A DNA stretch of 64,000 bases, taken from CADEDV01 sp964437415 (lineage in GTDB: Bacteria; Bacteroidota; Bacteroidia; Chitinophagales; Chitinophagaceae). The position numbers were made by a program, and so were the translations under genes. The notes under the pieces are model-generated. The model was not told the origin of the DNA, made no database searches, and saw only the letters and a list, made by a program, of their open reading frames with translations. The first letter of the stretch is position 1, and each line of letters starts with the position of its first letter. This document shows positions 24,560 through 34,235 of this stretch, one piece after another. The DNA lies in the NCBI GenBank assembly GCA_964437415.1, contig CAYTGN010000001.1, forward strand, positions 307,444 through 371,443, written 5' to 3'.

Positions 24560-26947
24560 ATGATAAAAAACTATTTAGTTGTTTTTTTTCGGAATATTTC
24601 ACGGAACAAAACCTTCACCATTCTTAATGCAGGCGGTTTTGCATTAGGTATGGCAGCTTGTATTCTTATCGCCCTGTTTATAGCCAATGAGCAAAGTTTC
24701 GATAAACTTCATTCCAGGGGTGAACGCATTTTCCGGCTGAACGAATGGCAGCGATTTGATGGTATGCAGGAGCAGCAGGTAGCTTTATCCATGTATCCGA
24801 TGGCTCCTGCCTTGCTGAATGACCATCCGGAAGTAGAAACATTTGTCAGGGTTTACCCGAGAGAAAATACAGTGATTCGAAACCCGGACAGGGAGATTTT
24901 TGAACACAACCTGCTGGTAACAGATTCGAACTTTTTTGAAGTTTTTGATTTCAGTCTCTTGTCAGGAAACCGGTCAGAGGCGCTGAAAGATCCTAACTCA
25001 GTAGTCATCACAGCGTCTGTCGCAAAATCAATGTTCGGATCAACAAATGCTGTCGGGCAATCACTCGAAATCAAAAGGGCCGATAGTTTTTATACCTATA
25101 AGGTTTCTGCAGTTGCAAATGATCCCCCTGTTAATTCCCATATCCGGTATGACTTACTGATTCCTCTTGGAGGTATTCCAAAGAAAAAATGGATGTTATC
25201 CTGGGAAACAAACTGGCTCACTACCTATTTGTTGTTAAAAGAAAATGTAACTGCTGCAAAACTAGAGGCTGCACTTCCTGTTTTCAAAAAGAAGTATCTT
25301 GGAAATGATGAGAAATTCTATGATCTGGTACTGCAGCCTTTTTTTGATATACACCTTCATTCCGGGAATATTACACATGATAATCTCAATGATAACAAGT
25401 TCAGTGCTACCTATATAAAGATATTTATGGCCTTGGCAATCGCCATACTTGTTATTGCCATATTTAATTTTATTAATCTCTCCACGGCAATTGCAGTGAA
25501 AAGAACTAAAGAAGCAGGTGTGCGGAAAGCGATCGGTGCCGGTAAATGGCAACTTGTCCTTCAATTCACCAGCGAAGCTGTGCTGCTTTCTTTTATCTCA
25601 TTTGCTGCAGCAATACTGATTACCATGGCGAGCCTTCCGTTGATCAATTCTGTTTTTAACAGAAATATCAGCTTCGGTTTTGCCGGTAGTGTGTGGTGGC
25701 CGGCGCTCATTACAGCAGTTTTGTTTGTCGGATTGATATCCGGGCTTTACCCTGCATGGATTATTGCAAAGTACAAACCTGTCACGATGGTAAAGGGAGC
25801 AGTTGCAATTCAGCAGCGCAGAGGATTTTCATTGCGGCCTGTATTGGTAGTATTGCAATTCACAACTGCCGTAGGGTTGATAATCTCTGCAATTATTATC
25901 ACCCGGCAGTTAAGGTTTGTGCAACAGAAGGACCTCGGGTTTGATAAGGAGCAGGTGTTGCTCATAAGAATGAACACAACGGCCAACAGAAAGTTTGAAG
26001 CTTTAAAAAATGAACTCCTTGCCAACAATAACATAGATGATCTCACTGCCTACAGCGAAAGACTCGGTGCAAATGTCAATCAATGGGGAGCTGATTATAT
26101 TGCTAGATCAGGTGAAACCAAACATATTTCTGTTTCCCACCTCATGGTTGACTATAACTACATCCCATTCTTTCGCATTCAACTTGCGGAGGGTAGAAAT
26201 TTTTCAATATCATTTGCCGATACGGGCCAGGCCTATATAATCAATGAAGCGCTGGCAAAACAGTTGGATGTACAGGAACCGGTTGGTTCAGGATATAAGG
26301 GATCCTTCCGTCCGGAAATGGGAAAGATCATTGCTGTTGCCAAAGACTTCAATTTTAATTCACTGCATCACAAGGTGGCGCCTCTATATATCAGCATCCA
26401 GAATTTCGATTTTTACGAAATGGCGATTCGCCTTAAGCCTGGAGCAACCACTGCAGGTTTGAATTTTATAAAAACTGTCTGGAACAGGGAAATCCCTGAT
26501 ATGCCGTTTGACTATACGTTTTTAGATGACCATATGAATGGTTTATATTTAGCCGACAGACAAACAGGAATTGTTGTCAGCATAGCCACTTTGCTCGCCA
26601 TCATTGTAGCTTGCCTGGGTCTGTTTGGCATGGCGCTCTACACTATTGAAAGCCGGGTAAGGGAAATCGGTATCCGAAAAGTGTTGGGGGCATCAGTGCA
26701 AGGGATTGCCCTAACACTATCAAAAAAATTCCTTTTGTTGGTATTGACAGCAGCTATTATTTCTTTCCCGCTTTCATGGCTGGTTATGAATCAATGGCTG
26801 GAAGATTTTGCCTATAGGGTATCTGTTCAATGGTGGGTGTTTGGATTGGCCGGGTTGCTGGCCATGTTGATCGCTGCTGTAACTGTAAGCTTCCAGGCCA
26901 TTAAAGCGGCCATTGCCAATCCTATAAAAAGTTTGCGAACTGAATAA
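24560..26947 (+). CDS. FtsX/MacB-like ABC permease, array copy 3
   Basis: A 795-residue permease. Its N-terminus, MIKNYLVVFFRNISRNKTF, departs from the K-x-A-x-R-x-L pattern of the other copies just before helix 1. The cytoplasmic motifs are TKEAGVRKAIGAGK and VREIGIRKVLGASV, and the tail is FQAIKAAIANPIKSLRTE, the only copy with Ile in place of Val. The spacer from copy 2 is eight bases, the shortest in the array. The domain order is the same as in copy 1. Confidence 0.87.
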   Translation: MIKNYLVVFFRNISRNKTFTILNAGGFALGMAACILIALFIANEQSFDKLHSRGERIFRLNEWQRFDGMQEQQVALSMYPMAPALLNDHPEVETFVRVYPRENTVIRNPDREIFEHNLLVTDSNFFEVFDFSLLSGNRSEALKDPNSVVITASVAKSMFGSTNAVGQSLEIKRADSFYTYKVSAVANDPPVNSHIRYDLLIPLGGIPKKKWMLSWETNWLTTYLLLKENVTAAKLEAALPVFKKKYLGNDEKFYDLVLQPFFDIHLHSGNITHDNLNDNKFSATYIKIFMALAIAILVIAIFNFINLSTAIAVKRTKEAGVRKAIGAGKWQLVLQFTSEAVLLSFISFAAAILITMASLPLINSVFNRNISFGFAGSVWWPALITAVLFVGLISGLYPAWIIAKYKPVTMVKGAVAIQQRRGFSLRPVLVVLQFTTAVGLIISAIIITRQLRFVQQKDLGFDKEQVLLIRMNTTANRKFEALKNELLANNNIDDLTAYSERLGANVNQWGADYIARSGETKHISVSHLMVDYNYIPFFRIQLAEGRNFSISFADTGQAYIINEALAKQLDVQEPVGSGYKGSFRPEMGKIIAVAKDFNFNSLHHKVAPLYISIQNFDFYEMAIRLKPGATTAGLNFIKTVWNREIPDMPFDYTFLDDHMNGLYLADRQTGIVVSIATLLAIIVACLGLFGMALYTIESRVREIGIRKVLGASVQGIALTLSKKFLLLVLTAAIISFPLSWLVMNQWLEDFAYRVSVQWWVFGLAGLLAMLIAAVTVSFQAIKAAIANPIKSLRTE

Positions 26948-26957
26948 AATCATTGCC

Positions 26958-29336
26958 ATGATAAGAAACTATTTCAAAATCGCCTGGAGAAACCTAGTAA
27001 GGCATAAAGGCTTTTCTTTGATCAATATCACCGGACTGACCGCTGGACTCACCTGTTGTTTGCTGCTGCTGCTGTACCTGCAACATGAACTTAGCTATGA
27101 CCGGTTTCACAGCAAAGGCAACCGAATTGTGAGGCTCATCATGGATTACACGATTGGCGATGCAGGCCACAAAGGAAACTTTACCAGCACCAAAGTATTT
27201 CCTGAATTCAAACGGCAGTTCCCTGAAGTGGAAAGCGGGGCGAGAATGACGAGTACGGAGAGAGTGGTGAAGTATGAGGATAATACCTGGATGGAAAATG
27301 ATGTGCTCTATGCTGATTCAACTTTTTTCAGCGTATTTGATTTCAAACTTTTACAGGGAAGTGCTGATGATGCGCTGAAAACACCCAACAGGGTGGTGCT
27401 GAGCCGCACCGTGGCTAAAAAATATTTTGGTAATGACAACCCTGTTGGAAAAACCCTGCTGCTCAGCAGCCGCCAGGATCCCTATCTCGTAACCGCTGTG
27501 GCGGAAGACTGTCCTTCCAACTCCCAGATAAGGTTCAGTATGGTGGCTTCCATTTCCAGCTTTGGCCCTTTGCAGGAAGAAACCTATTCCAATGCCAATT
27601 ACACCACCTACCTGTTGCTGAATAGTGAAGCTTCCTTTGCAACCTTGCAAAAAAAGATCAGTGCATTCATGGAAAAAGAATCAGAAGGCAGCGGCTGGAA
27701 GGTTGATTTTGAACTGGAGCCCTTCACCCGCATCCACCTGTATTCCCCTTATGATGCTTTTACACCGAATTCCAATATCAGTTATATCTATATTATTGCC
27801 GGGGTGGCATTACTGATCTTAGTGATCGCCTGTTTCACCTATGTGAACCTGAGCACAGCCCGCAGCACAGAGCGGGCAAAAGAAGTTGGTATCCGCAAGG
27901 TATCCGGTGCATGGCGTTCGCAATTATTCCTGCAGTTTATCAGTGAATCTGCAGTGCTATCTGTGATTGCCTTGTTGATAAGTTTCCTGCTTGCTGCGCT
28001 TTTGCTGCCATATTTCAATGGCCTGGCGGAAACCAGTTTGCCTGCTGAAGCGCTGGTCAGCCCGGCAGTGATTGCCATTGCGCTGGCGGCTACTATAGCG
28101 ATCGCTTTACTGGCGGGTAGCTACCCGGCATTGATACTCTCTGGTTTTCAGCCTGTAAAAGTGTTGAAAGGTGCATTTAAAAACACAGGATCCGGCACCA
28201 TGCTCCGTAAAGGGCTTATCGTATTTCAGTTTGTTATTTCTGTATTCCTGATCATCTCCACGTTTGTGATCAAATCGCAACTACAGTTCATTCAGGATAA
28301 AAAACTGGGCTATGACCGTGACAATATTGTTGTATTGGGCATGGATCAACTGTTGATGGAGAAGAAGGAACTGGTTAAATCCGAATTATCATCTATTTCC
28401 TCGGTGAAAGGGGCATCGCTTGCCTATGATTCACCGGTAACGATCCGCGGTGGTTATAATATGAGCGGAACAGACCTGAGCAAATCAATGGCTGTAACAG
28501 CTAATCCCGTTGATGAACATTTTGTCAGGATTACCGGTTTACAGCTTGTTGCCGGAACCGATCTCACGGCGCAGGATGTGCTGGATGCCAGCAAGGAGGA
28601 CTACAAAGAAAATTATTACCGCTTTATCCTTAATGAATCTGCTGCCCGTGCACTTGGATGGACTGCCGAAGAAGCCGTAGGAAAGAAAATGTATCTCGAT
28701 GAATCCCGCCCCGGCGAGGTGAAGGGAGTAGTGAAAGACTTTCATTTTGCTTCATTGCACACGCCAATCAAACCCCTGGTATTATTTCCCGGCGGATGGG
28801 CCAATAATTTGCTGGTGAAATTGCAGGGCGGAAAAATACAGGAATCACTTGCTGCGATTGAAGGCAAATGGAAACAACTGGCGCCGCACCGTCCGTTCTC
28901 CTTCCATTTTCTTGATAAAGATTATCAGAAAATGTATGAAACAGAAATGCGGACAGGAAAAGTGTTTAATCTTTTTGCATCACTGGCCGTATTGCTGGCT
29001 TGTCTCGGGTTGTTCGGATTATCGGCCTATGCTGCCCGCCAGCGGGTGAAAGAAGTGGGAGTGAGAAAAGTACTTGGCGCTTCGGTTTTGCAGGTCAGCG
29101 CCTTGCTTTCTTCAGGATTTATAAAACTGGTGATCGTTGCATTTTGCATAGCAAGCCCGCTGGCATGGCTGGCGATGAATAAATGGCTGCAGCAGTTCAG
29201 CTACCGGGTAGATATAGGCTGGTGGATATTTATCGTTGCCGGGGCGGTTGCTGTTTTGCTGGCACTCGTAACAGTGAGTTTCCAGGCTGTGAAAGCGGCT
29301 ATAACCAATCCCGTAAAATCATTACGGACAGAGTAA
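26958..29336 (+). CDS. FtsX/MacB-like ABC permease, array copy 4
   Basis: A 792-residue permease, the shortest of the array, starting MIRNYFKIAWRNLVRHKGFS. The first helix is unusually Leu- and Cys-rich (LTCCLLLLLYLQ). The cytoplasmic motifs are AKEVGIRKVSGAWR and VKEVGVRKVLGASV; the tail is FQAVKAAITNPVKSLRTE. It is separated from copy 3 by ten bases with the same CATTGCC-ATG context as in front of copies 2 and 6, which fits an origin by duplication of a gene together with its short leader. Confidence 0.87.
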   Translation: MIRNYFKIAWRNLVRHKGFSLINITGLTAGLTCCLLLLLYLQHELSYDRFHSKGNRIVRLIMDYTIGDAGHKGNFTSTKVFPEFKRQFPEVESGARMTSTERVVKYEDNTWMENDVLYADSTFFSVFDFKLLQGSADDALKTPNRVVLSRTVAKKYFGNDNPVGKTLLLSSRQDPYLVTAVAEDCPSNSQIRFSMVASISSFGPLQEETYSNANYTTYLLLNSEASFATLQKKISAFMEKESEGSGWKVDFELEPFTRIHLYSPYDAFTPNSNISYIYIIAGVALLILVIACFTYVNLSTARSTERAKEVGIRKVSGAWRSQLFLQFISESAVLSVIALLISFLLAALLLPYFNGLAETSLPAEALVSPAVIAIALAATIAIALLAGSYPALILSGFQPVKVLKGAFKNTGSGTMLRKGLIVFQFVISVFLIISTFVIKSQLQFIQDKKLGYDRDNIVVLGMDQLLMEKKELVKSELSSISSVKGASLAYDSPVTIRGGYNMSGTDLSKSMAVTANPVDEHFVRITGLQLVAGTDLTAQDVLDASKEDYKENYYRFILNESAARALGWTAEEAVGKKMYLDESRPGEVKGVVKDFHFASLHTPIKPLVLFPGGWANNLLVKLQGGKIQESLAAIEGKWKQLAPHRPFSFHFLDKDYQKMYETEMRTGKVFNLFASLAVLLACLGLFGLSAYAARQRVKEVGVRKVLGASVLQVSALLSSGFIKLVIVAFCIASPLAWLAMNKWLQQFSYRVDIGWWIFIVAGAVAVLLALVTVSFQAVKAAITNPVKSLRTE

Positions 29337-29346
29337 AGACAACTAT

Positions 29347-31764
29347 ATGCTTAGAAACTATTTTAAAGTGGCGCTTCGCTACCTGCTTCGTAACAAGAGC
29401 TATAGTAGTATTAATATACTGGGACTGGCCATTGGTATCGCCTGCTGCATTCTTATTATGTTGTTTGTGCGCAGCGAATGGAGCTATGATCGTTTCCATT
29501 CAAAAGCCAGCCGCATTTACCGGGCCTGGCTGTTTGAGAAGTATGAAGGACAAACCTTCACCAACACACTTACGCCAATCCCTCTTGGCCCCGCATTGCA
29601 GAGCAACATTGCAGATGTGGAATCTTTTTGCCGGGTGTATGCTTTTAATACACTGGTTCAATACAAGAACGAACGGTTCAACGAGCCTGTTAACATGGTG
29701 GACTCCAATTTTTTCAGCCTCTTTGATTTTAAGCTGGTGGAGGGACAGGCACAAACTGTTTTCCCCAACGGTAATGCCCTGGTACTTTCTGAAAGAATGG
29801 CAAAAAAGTATTTTGGCGGTCAGCCGGCCTTAGGTCAAACGCTGGAACTACAGTTAGGCGAGGAAAGTAAAATGTTCACAGTAACCGGTGTTGCCAAAGA
29901 CCCGCCACAGGAATCCAGCATCCAGTTTGGGATGCTTATACCGCACTCCAATGAAAGGCAGTTGTTCAGTCAAAGATCCATCACTTCCGGTTGGACAAGT
30001 GTATTTGTAGAAACCTATGTCTTGACAAAAGATGGCTCTGATGGCAAGCAGATCGAATCAAAAATACCTGCCCTTGCCAAAAAAATTGCCGGCGATAATT
30101 ATAAACCTGGTGAATACAATGTTTACTTCCAGCCCATCACTGATATACACCTGAATAAAAAATTACCGGCAGGCAATTCGGCTGTCAGCGATCCGGCTTA
30201 TGCTTACATTCTTGGAACCATTGGTATCCTGATCCTGCTGATAGCCTGTATCAATTTTGTCACACTTTCAGTGGGTCGTTCCACCACAAGAGCACTGGAG
30301 GTTGGGGTAAGAAAAGTGATGGGAGCTGAAAGACCTCAGCTCATGCGCCAGTTTTGGGGCGAGGCACTGCTGACCGTGCTTATTTCTTTTTCAATAGCCA
30401 TCTTACTTTCTTTTCTGTTCCTCAAACCGTTCAATGCAATTGCCAGTAAAGAACTGATGATCACTTTTGATGGATTCACTATTTTGTTTTTTACTGGCAT
30501 CATTATTATAGTCGGGCTGATTGCAGGGATTTATCCGGCTGTTGTTCTTTCAGGGTTTGCCCCGGTAAAAGTGCTGAAAGGGCGTCTGCAAACCGCTGTT
30601 GGTATCGGTTTATTCCGCAAAGGCTTAATAGCCGGTCAGTTTGTGGCGTCTATTATGATGATCATCGGCACAATAGTGATCGGTCAGCAACTGAGTTTTT
30701 TGCGAAATAAAAATCTTGGCTATGATAGGGAACATGTCGTGGTTGTCCCTACCAATAAACCCAGGGCAGAAGGATACCCGCTGGCTGAACGTTTCCGGTC
30801 CGAATTGATAAGGAATCCACAGGTGGTCAGTACAGCAACCAGCATGTTCAGTTTTTCTGAACCGGGATGGGTCACTATCGGCTACGAGGATGAAAAAGGA
30901 GTTTATCGCAATTTCAGGATGAATGCCATTGACGCTGATTTTGTAAATACAATGAATCTTGAAATAATCGCAGGTAGAAATTTTTTAGCTTCAAATTCAG
31001 CGGATCTCACCTCGGCCGTAATAGTGAATGAAACATTTGTGAAAGAATATGGATGGTCTGATCCCATTGGAAAAAAATTGCCGGGTCGCTATCAACAGGA
31101 AGTGATCGGTGTGGTAAAAGATTTTCATTTCGAATCTCTGCACAGTAAGATACAACCGCTTGCTTTAGCGATGAGACCCGATTCCATGTTTCGCTATTCG
31201 AATGATATTGCAATGGTTTTTTCTCCACAGCCACGGATCAACGTGCGGTTGAAAAGCGGTAACCTGCAGGAACAGGTTGCCTTTTTGCAGGCTGCGTGGA
31301 AGTCTGTTGCCCCTGACCAGGATTTTGAATACCGCTTCCTCGATGAATCATTAAATGCGATGTACCGTGAAGAACAAAGATTGGGCAATGTGGTCCGTAT
31401 CGCTTCCGTTCTTTCGATATTTATTGCCTGCATGGGATTGTTTGGCCTGGCCACATTGGTAGTGGTAAGAAGAACAAAGGAGATCGGAATCCGTAAAGTG
31501 CTGGGTGCCGACGTAAAAGGATTGGTAGGGCTAATATCAAAAGACTTTATCGTGCTGGTTGGCATTGCTGCATTGGTCGCATTTCCTATTGCCTGGTGGG
31601 CTTTGAATAAATGGTTACAGGATTTTGCTTACCGCATTAGCATCGAGTGGTGGGTGTTTATCGCAGCAGCGGCAGCGACTTTGCTGATCGCATTAATGAC
31701 GGTGGGTGTTCAGGCTATCAAAGCCGCCATTGCTAACCCGGTCAAATCATTACGAACCGAATAA
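29347..31764 (+). CDS. FtsX/MacB-like ABC permease, array copy 5
   Basis: An 805-residue permease starting MLRNYFKVALRYLLRNKSYS. The cytoplasmic motifs are ALEVGVRKVMGAER (Leu in place of the usual Lys/Arg at the second position) and TKEIGIRKVLGADV; the tail is VQAIKAAIANPVKSLRTE, identical to that of copy 1. The second periplasmic domain contains a longer stretch around FSPQPRINVRLKSGN before helix 6. It is ten bases after copy 4. Confidence 0.87.
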   Translation: MLRNYFKVALRYLLRNKSYSSINILGLAIGIACCILIMLFVRSEWSYDRFHSKASRIYRAWLFEKYEGQTFTNTLTPIPLGPALQSNIADVESFCRVYAFNTLVQYKNERFNEPVNMVDSNFFSLFDFKLVEGQAQTVFPNGNALVLSERMAKKYFGGQPALGQTLELQLGEESKMFTVTGVAKDPPQESSIQFGMLIPHSNERQLFSQRSITSGWTSVFVETYVLTKDGSDGKQIESKIPALAKKIAGDNYKPGEYNVYFQPITDIHLNKKLPAGNSAVSDPAYAYILGTIGILILLIACINFVTLSVGRSTTRALEVGVRKVMGAERPQLMRQFWGEALLTVLISFSIAILLSFLFLKPFNAIASKELMITFDGFTILFFTGIIIIVGLIAGIYPAVVLSGFAPVKVLKGRLQTAVGIGLFRKGLIAGQFVASIMMIIGTIVIGQQLSFLRNKNLGYDREHVVVVPTNKPRAEGYPLAERFRSELIRNPQVVSTATSMFSFSEPGWVTIGYEDEKGVYRNFRMNAIDADFVNTMNLEIIAGRNFLASNSADLTSAVIVNETFVKEYGWSDPIGKKLPGRYQQEVIGVVKDFHFESLHSKIQPLALAMRPDSMFRYSNDIAMVFSPQPRINVRLKSGNLQEQVAFLQAAWKSVAPDQDFEYRFLDESLNAMYREEQRLGNVVRIASVLSIFIACMGLFGLATLVVVRRTKEIGIRKVLGADVKGLVGLISKDFIVLVGIAALVAFPIAWWALNKWLQDFAYRISIEWWVFIAAAAATLLIALMTVGVQAIKAAIANPVKSLRTE

Positions 31765-31774
31765 AACCATAGCC

Positions 31775-34225
31775 ATGATCAAACATTATTTCAAGATCGC
31801 TTTGAGAAACCTTGGCCGGCAAAAAATTTTGTCGTTCATCAATATTTCAGGTTTGTCCATCGGGCTTGCCTGTTTTTCCCTTTTCTTATTATATGCTGTG
31901 AATGAATTCAACTTTGACAGGTTTCATACTAAGGCGGATAATATCTATCGTATGTACCGCTGGTCAGAATCCATGAACGGACAGCCCGCCGGCGGGGATG
32001 TGTATTTGCCTTCACCGCTCGGTCCGGCTATGAAAGAAGAATTTCCCGAAGTGATGAATTATGTGCGGGTTCGGGAAGGCTGGGGAGAAAGTTTTGTCAA
32101 AGCGGGTAACAAGGTTTTGCGGATGGAAGTTTCTTACGCTGACCCGCAATTTTTTGATGTATTTACTTTCCCGTTGTTATTTGGAAATCCCCAAACAGCG
32201 CTGAGTGATTTGAATAACATAGTGCTGACGAAAGATAAGGCAAAAGAAATTTTCGGAGCAGAGAATGTAGTGGGCAGGACGATTGAAATAAAGATAGATG
32301 ATGCTTTTGTTCCCTTCACTGTCAGCGCCGTAACAGAAAACATTCCGCCAAATTCTTCTCTGAGTTTTCAATTGCTGGGAAGTTTTGCCTATATGGAAAC
32401 AACTGAATCCGGCAAAAGGGGTGTGAATAACTGGAGAAGATCTGCATATCACACCTATGTGCATTTAAGGGAAGGGAGCGGATTGATGAATGATGTGCAG
32501 AAACTGGCATCATTTCGCAGTAAATTCTATCCTGATGAAGAGCAACGATTAAAGGAAGGAGGATATAAATGGGAGGTGTCGGGGCCACCGGTAAGATATG
32601 GATTGCAGCCGCTAAAGGCCATGCACACGGATACCGCAATATTTGGGGGCGTAGTAGGAAACGTAAATCCAAAATCAATCTGGATACTGCTGAGTATTGC
32701 AGGCGCAGTACTGCTTCTTGCCTGCATCAATTTTACCACTCTTGCCATCGGACGTTCGGCAAGAAGAGCCAAAGAAGTCGGTGTCAGAAAAGTGATTGGT
32801 GGCCAAAGAAAACAGTTGGCTGTTCAGTTTCTTGCCGAAGCTGTTTTGCTGAGTATTCTGTCGGCAGTGCTTGGATTGTTACTGGCAAAATTCCTGTTGC
32901 CCTATTTCAGCCGGCTTTCAGGAAGAGAATTGGAATTTTCTTTTTCTATGTTTCCGGAACTGATATGGATGCTGGCTGGTTTAACCCTGCTGGTTGGATT
33001 GCTTGCCGGCAGTTATCCTGCACTGGTATTGTCAGGGTTCAGGCCTATTGAAGTGCTGAAAAGCAAGATCAGGGTAAGTGGTTCTAATTTTTTCACCCGG
33101 TCACTCGTCACCATTCAGTTTGCTGTATCCGTCGGTCTTATCATCAGCACGATGATCATTTTACAGCAAACAAATTATATGACCAGTAAGAACCCTGGTT
33201 TCAACAAGGAAAACGTGGTGGTGGTGGATGCCAGCGAAACAAAAAGCAAAGAGATATATCCTTTATTCAGGCAGGCCATGCTTCAAAGAGCGGATGTGGA
33301 AGGCGTGGCTGCTGCGGAATTAGGTTTGGGTGAAGGAACCGGGTGGAGCCGTTCAGGATTTGATTATAACGGCACCAACAAAAGTGTGTTTGAATATTAT
33401 GTTGATTATGATTACCTCGATGTACTGGGAATGCAATTGCTGGCAGGGAGAAACTTTGATGCTAAATTTTCTGAAGACAGCTTCCGGTCAGTTATTGTTA
33501 ATGAAGCCATGATAAAAGATTTTGGATGGACAATAGAGAATGCAGTTGGCCAGGTGCTGAATAATTACCACGAAGAAGCCCCGGCAGATAGGCAGCCGAT
33601 TGTGGTAGGTGTGGTAAAAGATTTTCATTTCAGGTCATTTAAAGAGGTGGTGCAGCCGCAAATGTTTCACCAGTTCGCCGACTATGCACCGTTCAAATTT
33701 TTTGTACGCTTAAAACCAGGAAGCCCGGCGCCGGCGATGGCAGCCATGCAAAAAGCATGGAGCAATGCAGTGCCGGACCTTCCTTTCAAGTATAGTTTTT
33801 TGGATGAAAAAATTGATGCTTTTTATAAAGCAGAGCAGCGGTGGAGTAGTATCATCGGCTGGGCAGCGGTTATTTCTATTTTTCTTGCCTGTTTGGGTTT
33901 ATTCGGATTAGCCGCACTTGCCGCCGTAAACCGTACCAAGGAGATCGGTATCAGGAAAGTGTTGGGTGCATCATTGCCGGGAATTATCGGTCTTTTATCA
34001 AAAGATTTTCTGAAACTGGTGTTGCTGGCATTGATTATTGCAGGGCCATTAGCCTGGTATTTTATGAATAAATGGTTGCAGGATTTCCCTTATCGTATTG
34101 CAATCGGCTGGTGGATATTCGCTATTGCCGGTTTGCTGGCAATATTTATTGCTTTTATCACCATCGGATTCCAGGCGATAAAGGCGGGTATTGCTAATCC
34201 TGTGAAATCATTGAGAACAGAGTAA
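31775..34225 (+). CDS. FtsX/MacB-like ABC permease, array copy 6
   Basis: An 816-residue permease starting MIKHYFKIALRNLGRQKILS. The cytoplasmic motifs are AKEVGVRKVIGGQR and TKEIGIRKVLGASL; the tail is FQAIKAGIANPVKSLRTE. The frame reaches back to 31706, inside copy 5; the ATG at 31775 restores the common N-terminus and leaves a ten-base spacer ending in CATAGCC. The first periplasmic domain carries an extra charged insertion (about residues 210-285, KFYPDEEQRLKEGGYKWEVS) that makes this copy longer. Confidence 0.87.
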   Translation: MIKHYFKIALRNLGRQKILSFINISGLSIGLACFSLFLLYAVNEFNFDRFHTKADNIYRMYRWSESMNGQPAGGDVYLPSPLGPAMKEEFPEVMNYVRVREGWGESFVKAGNKVLRMEVSYADPQFFDVFTFPLLFGNPQTALSDLNNIVLTKDKAKEIFGAENVVGRTIEIKIDDAFVPFTVSAVTENIPPNSSLSFQLLGSFAYMETTESGKRGVNNWRRSAYHTYVHLREGSGLMNDVQKLASFRSKFYPDEEQRLKEGGYKWEVSGPPVRYGLQPLKAMHTDTAIFGGVVGNVNPKSIWILLSIAGAVLLLACINFTTLAIGRSARRAKEVGVRKVIGGQRKQLAVQFLAEAVLLSILSAVLGLLLAKFLLPYFSRLSGRELEFSFSMFPELIWMLAGLTLLVGLLAGSYPALVLSGFRPIEVLKSKIRVSGSNFFTRSLVTIQFAVSVGLIISTMIILQQTNYMTSKNPGFNKENVVVVDASETKSKEIYPLFRQAMLQRADVEGVAAAELGLGEGTGWSRSGFDYNGTNKSVFEYYVDYDYLDVLGMQLLAGRNFDAKFSEDSFRSVIVNEAMIKDFGWTIENAVGQVLNNYHEEAPADRQPIVVGVVKDFHFRSFKEVVQPQMFHQFADYAPFKFFVRLKPGSPAPAMAAMQKAWSNAVPDLPFKYSFLDEKIDAFYKAEQRWSSIIGWAAVISIFLACLGLFGLAALAAVNRTKEIGIRKVLGASLPGIIGLLSKDFLKLVLLALIIAGPLAWYFMNKWLQDFPYRIAIGWWIFAIAGLLAIFIAFITIGFQAIKAGIANPVKSLRTE

Positions 34226-34235
34226 ATGTAAAGTA

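Noticed and set aside
29183..29833. A + strand frame of 216 codons
   Set aside because: It overlaps permease copies 4 and 5 in another frame; both permeases have full family motifs there.
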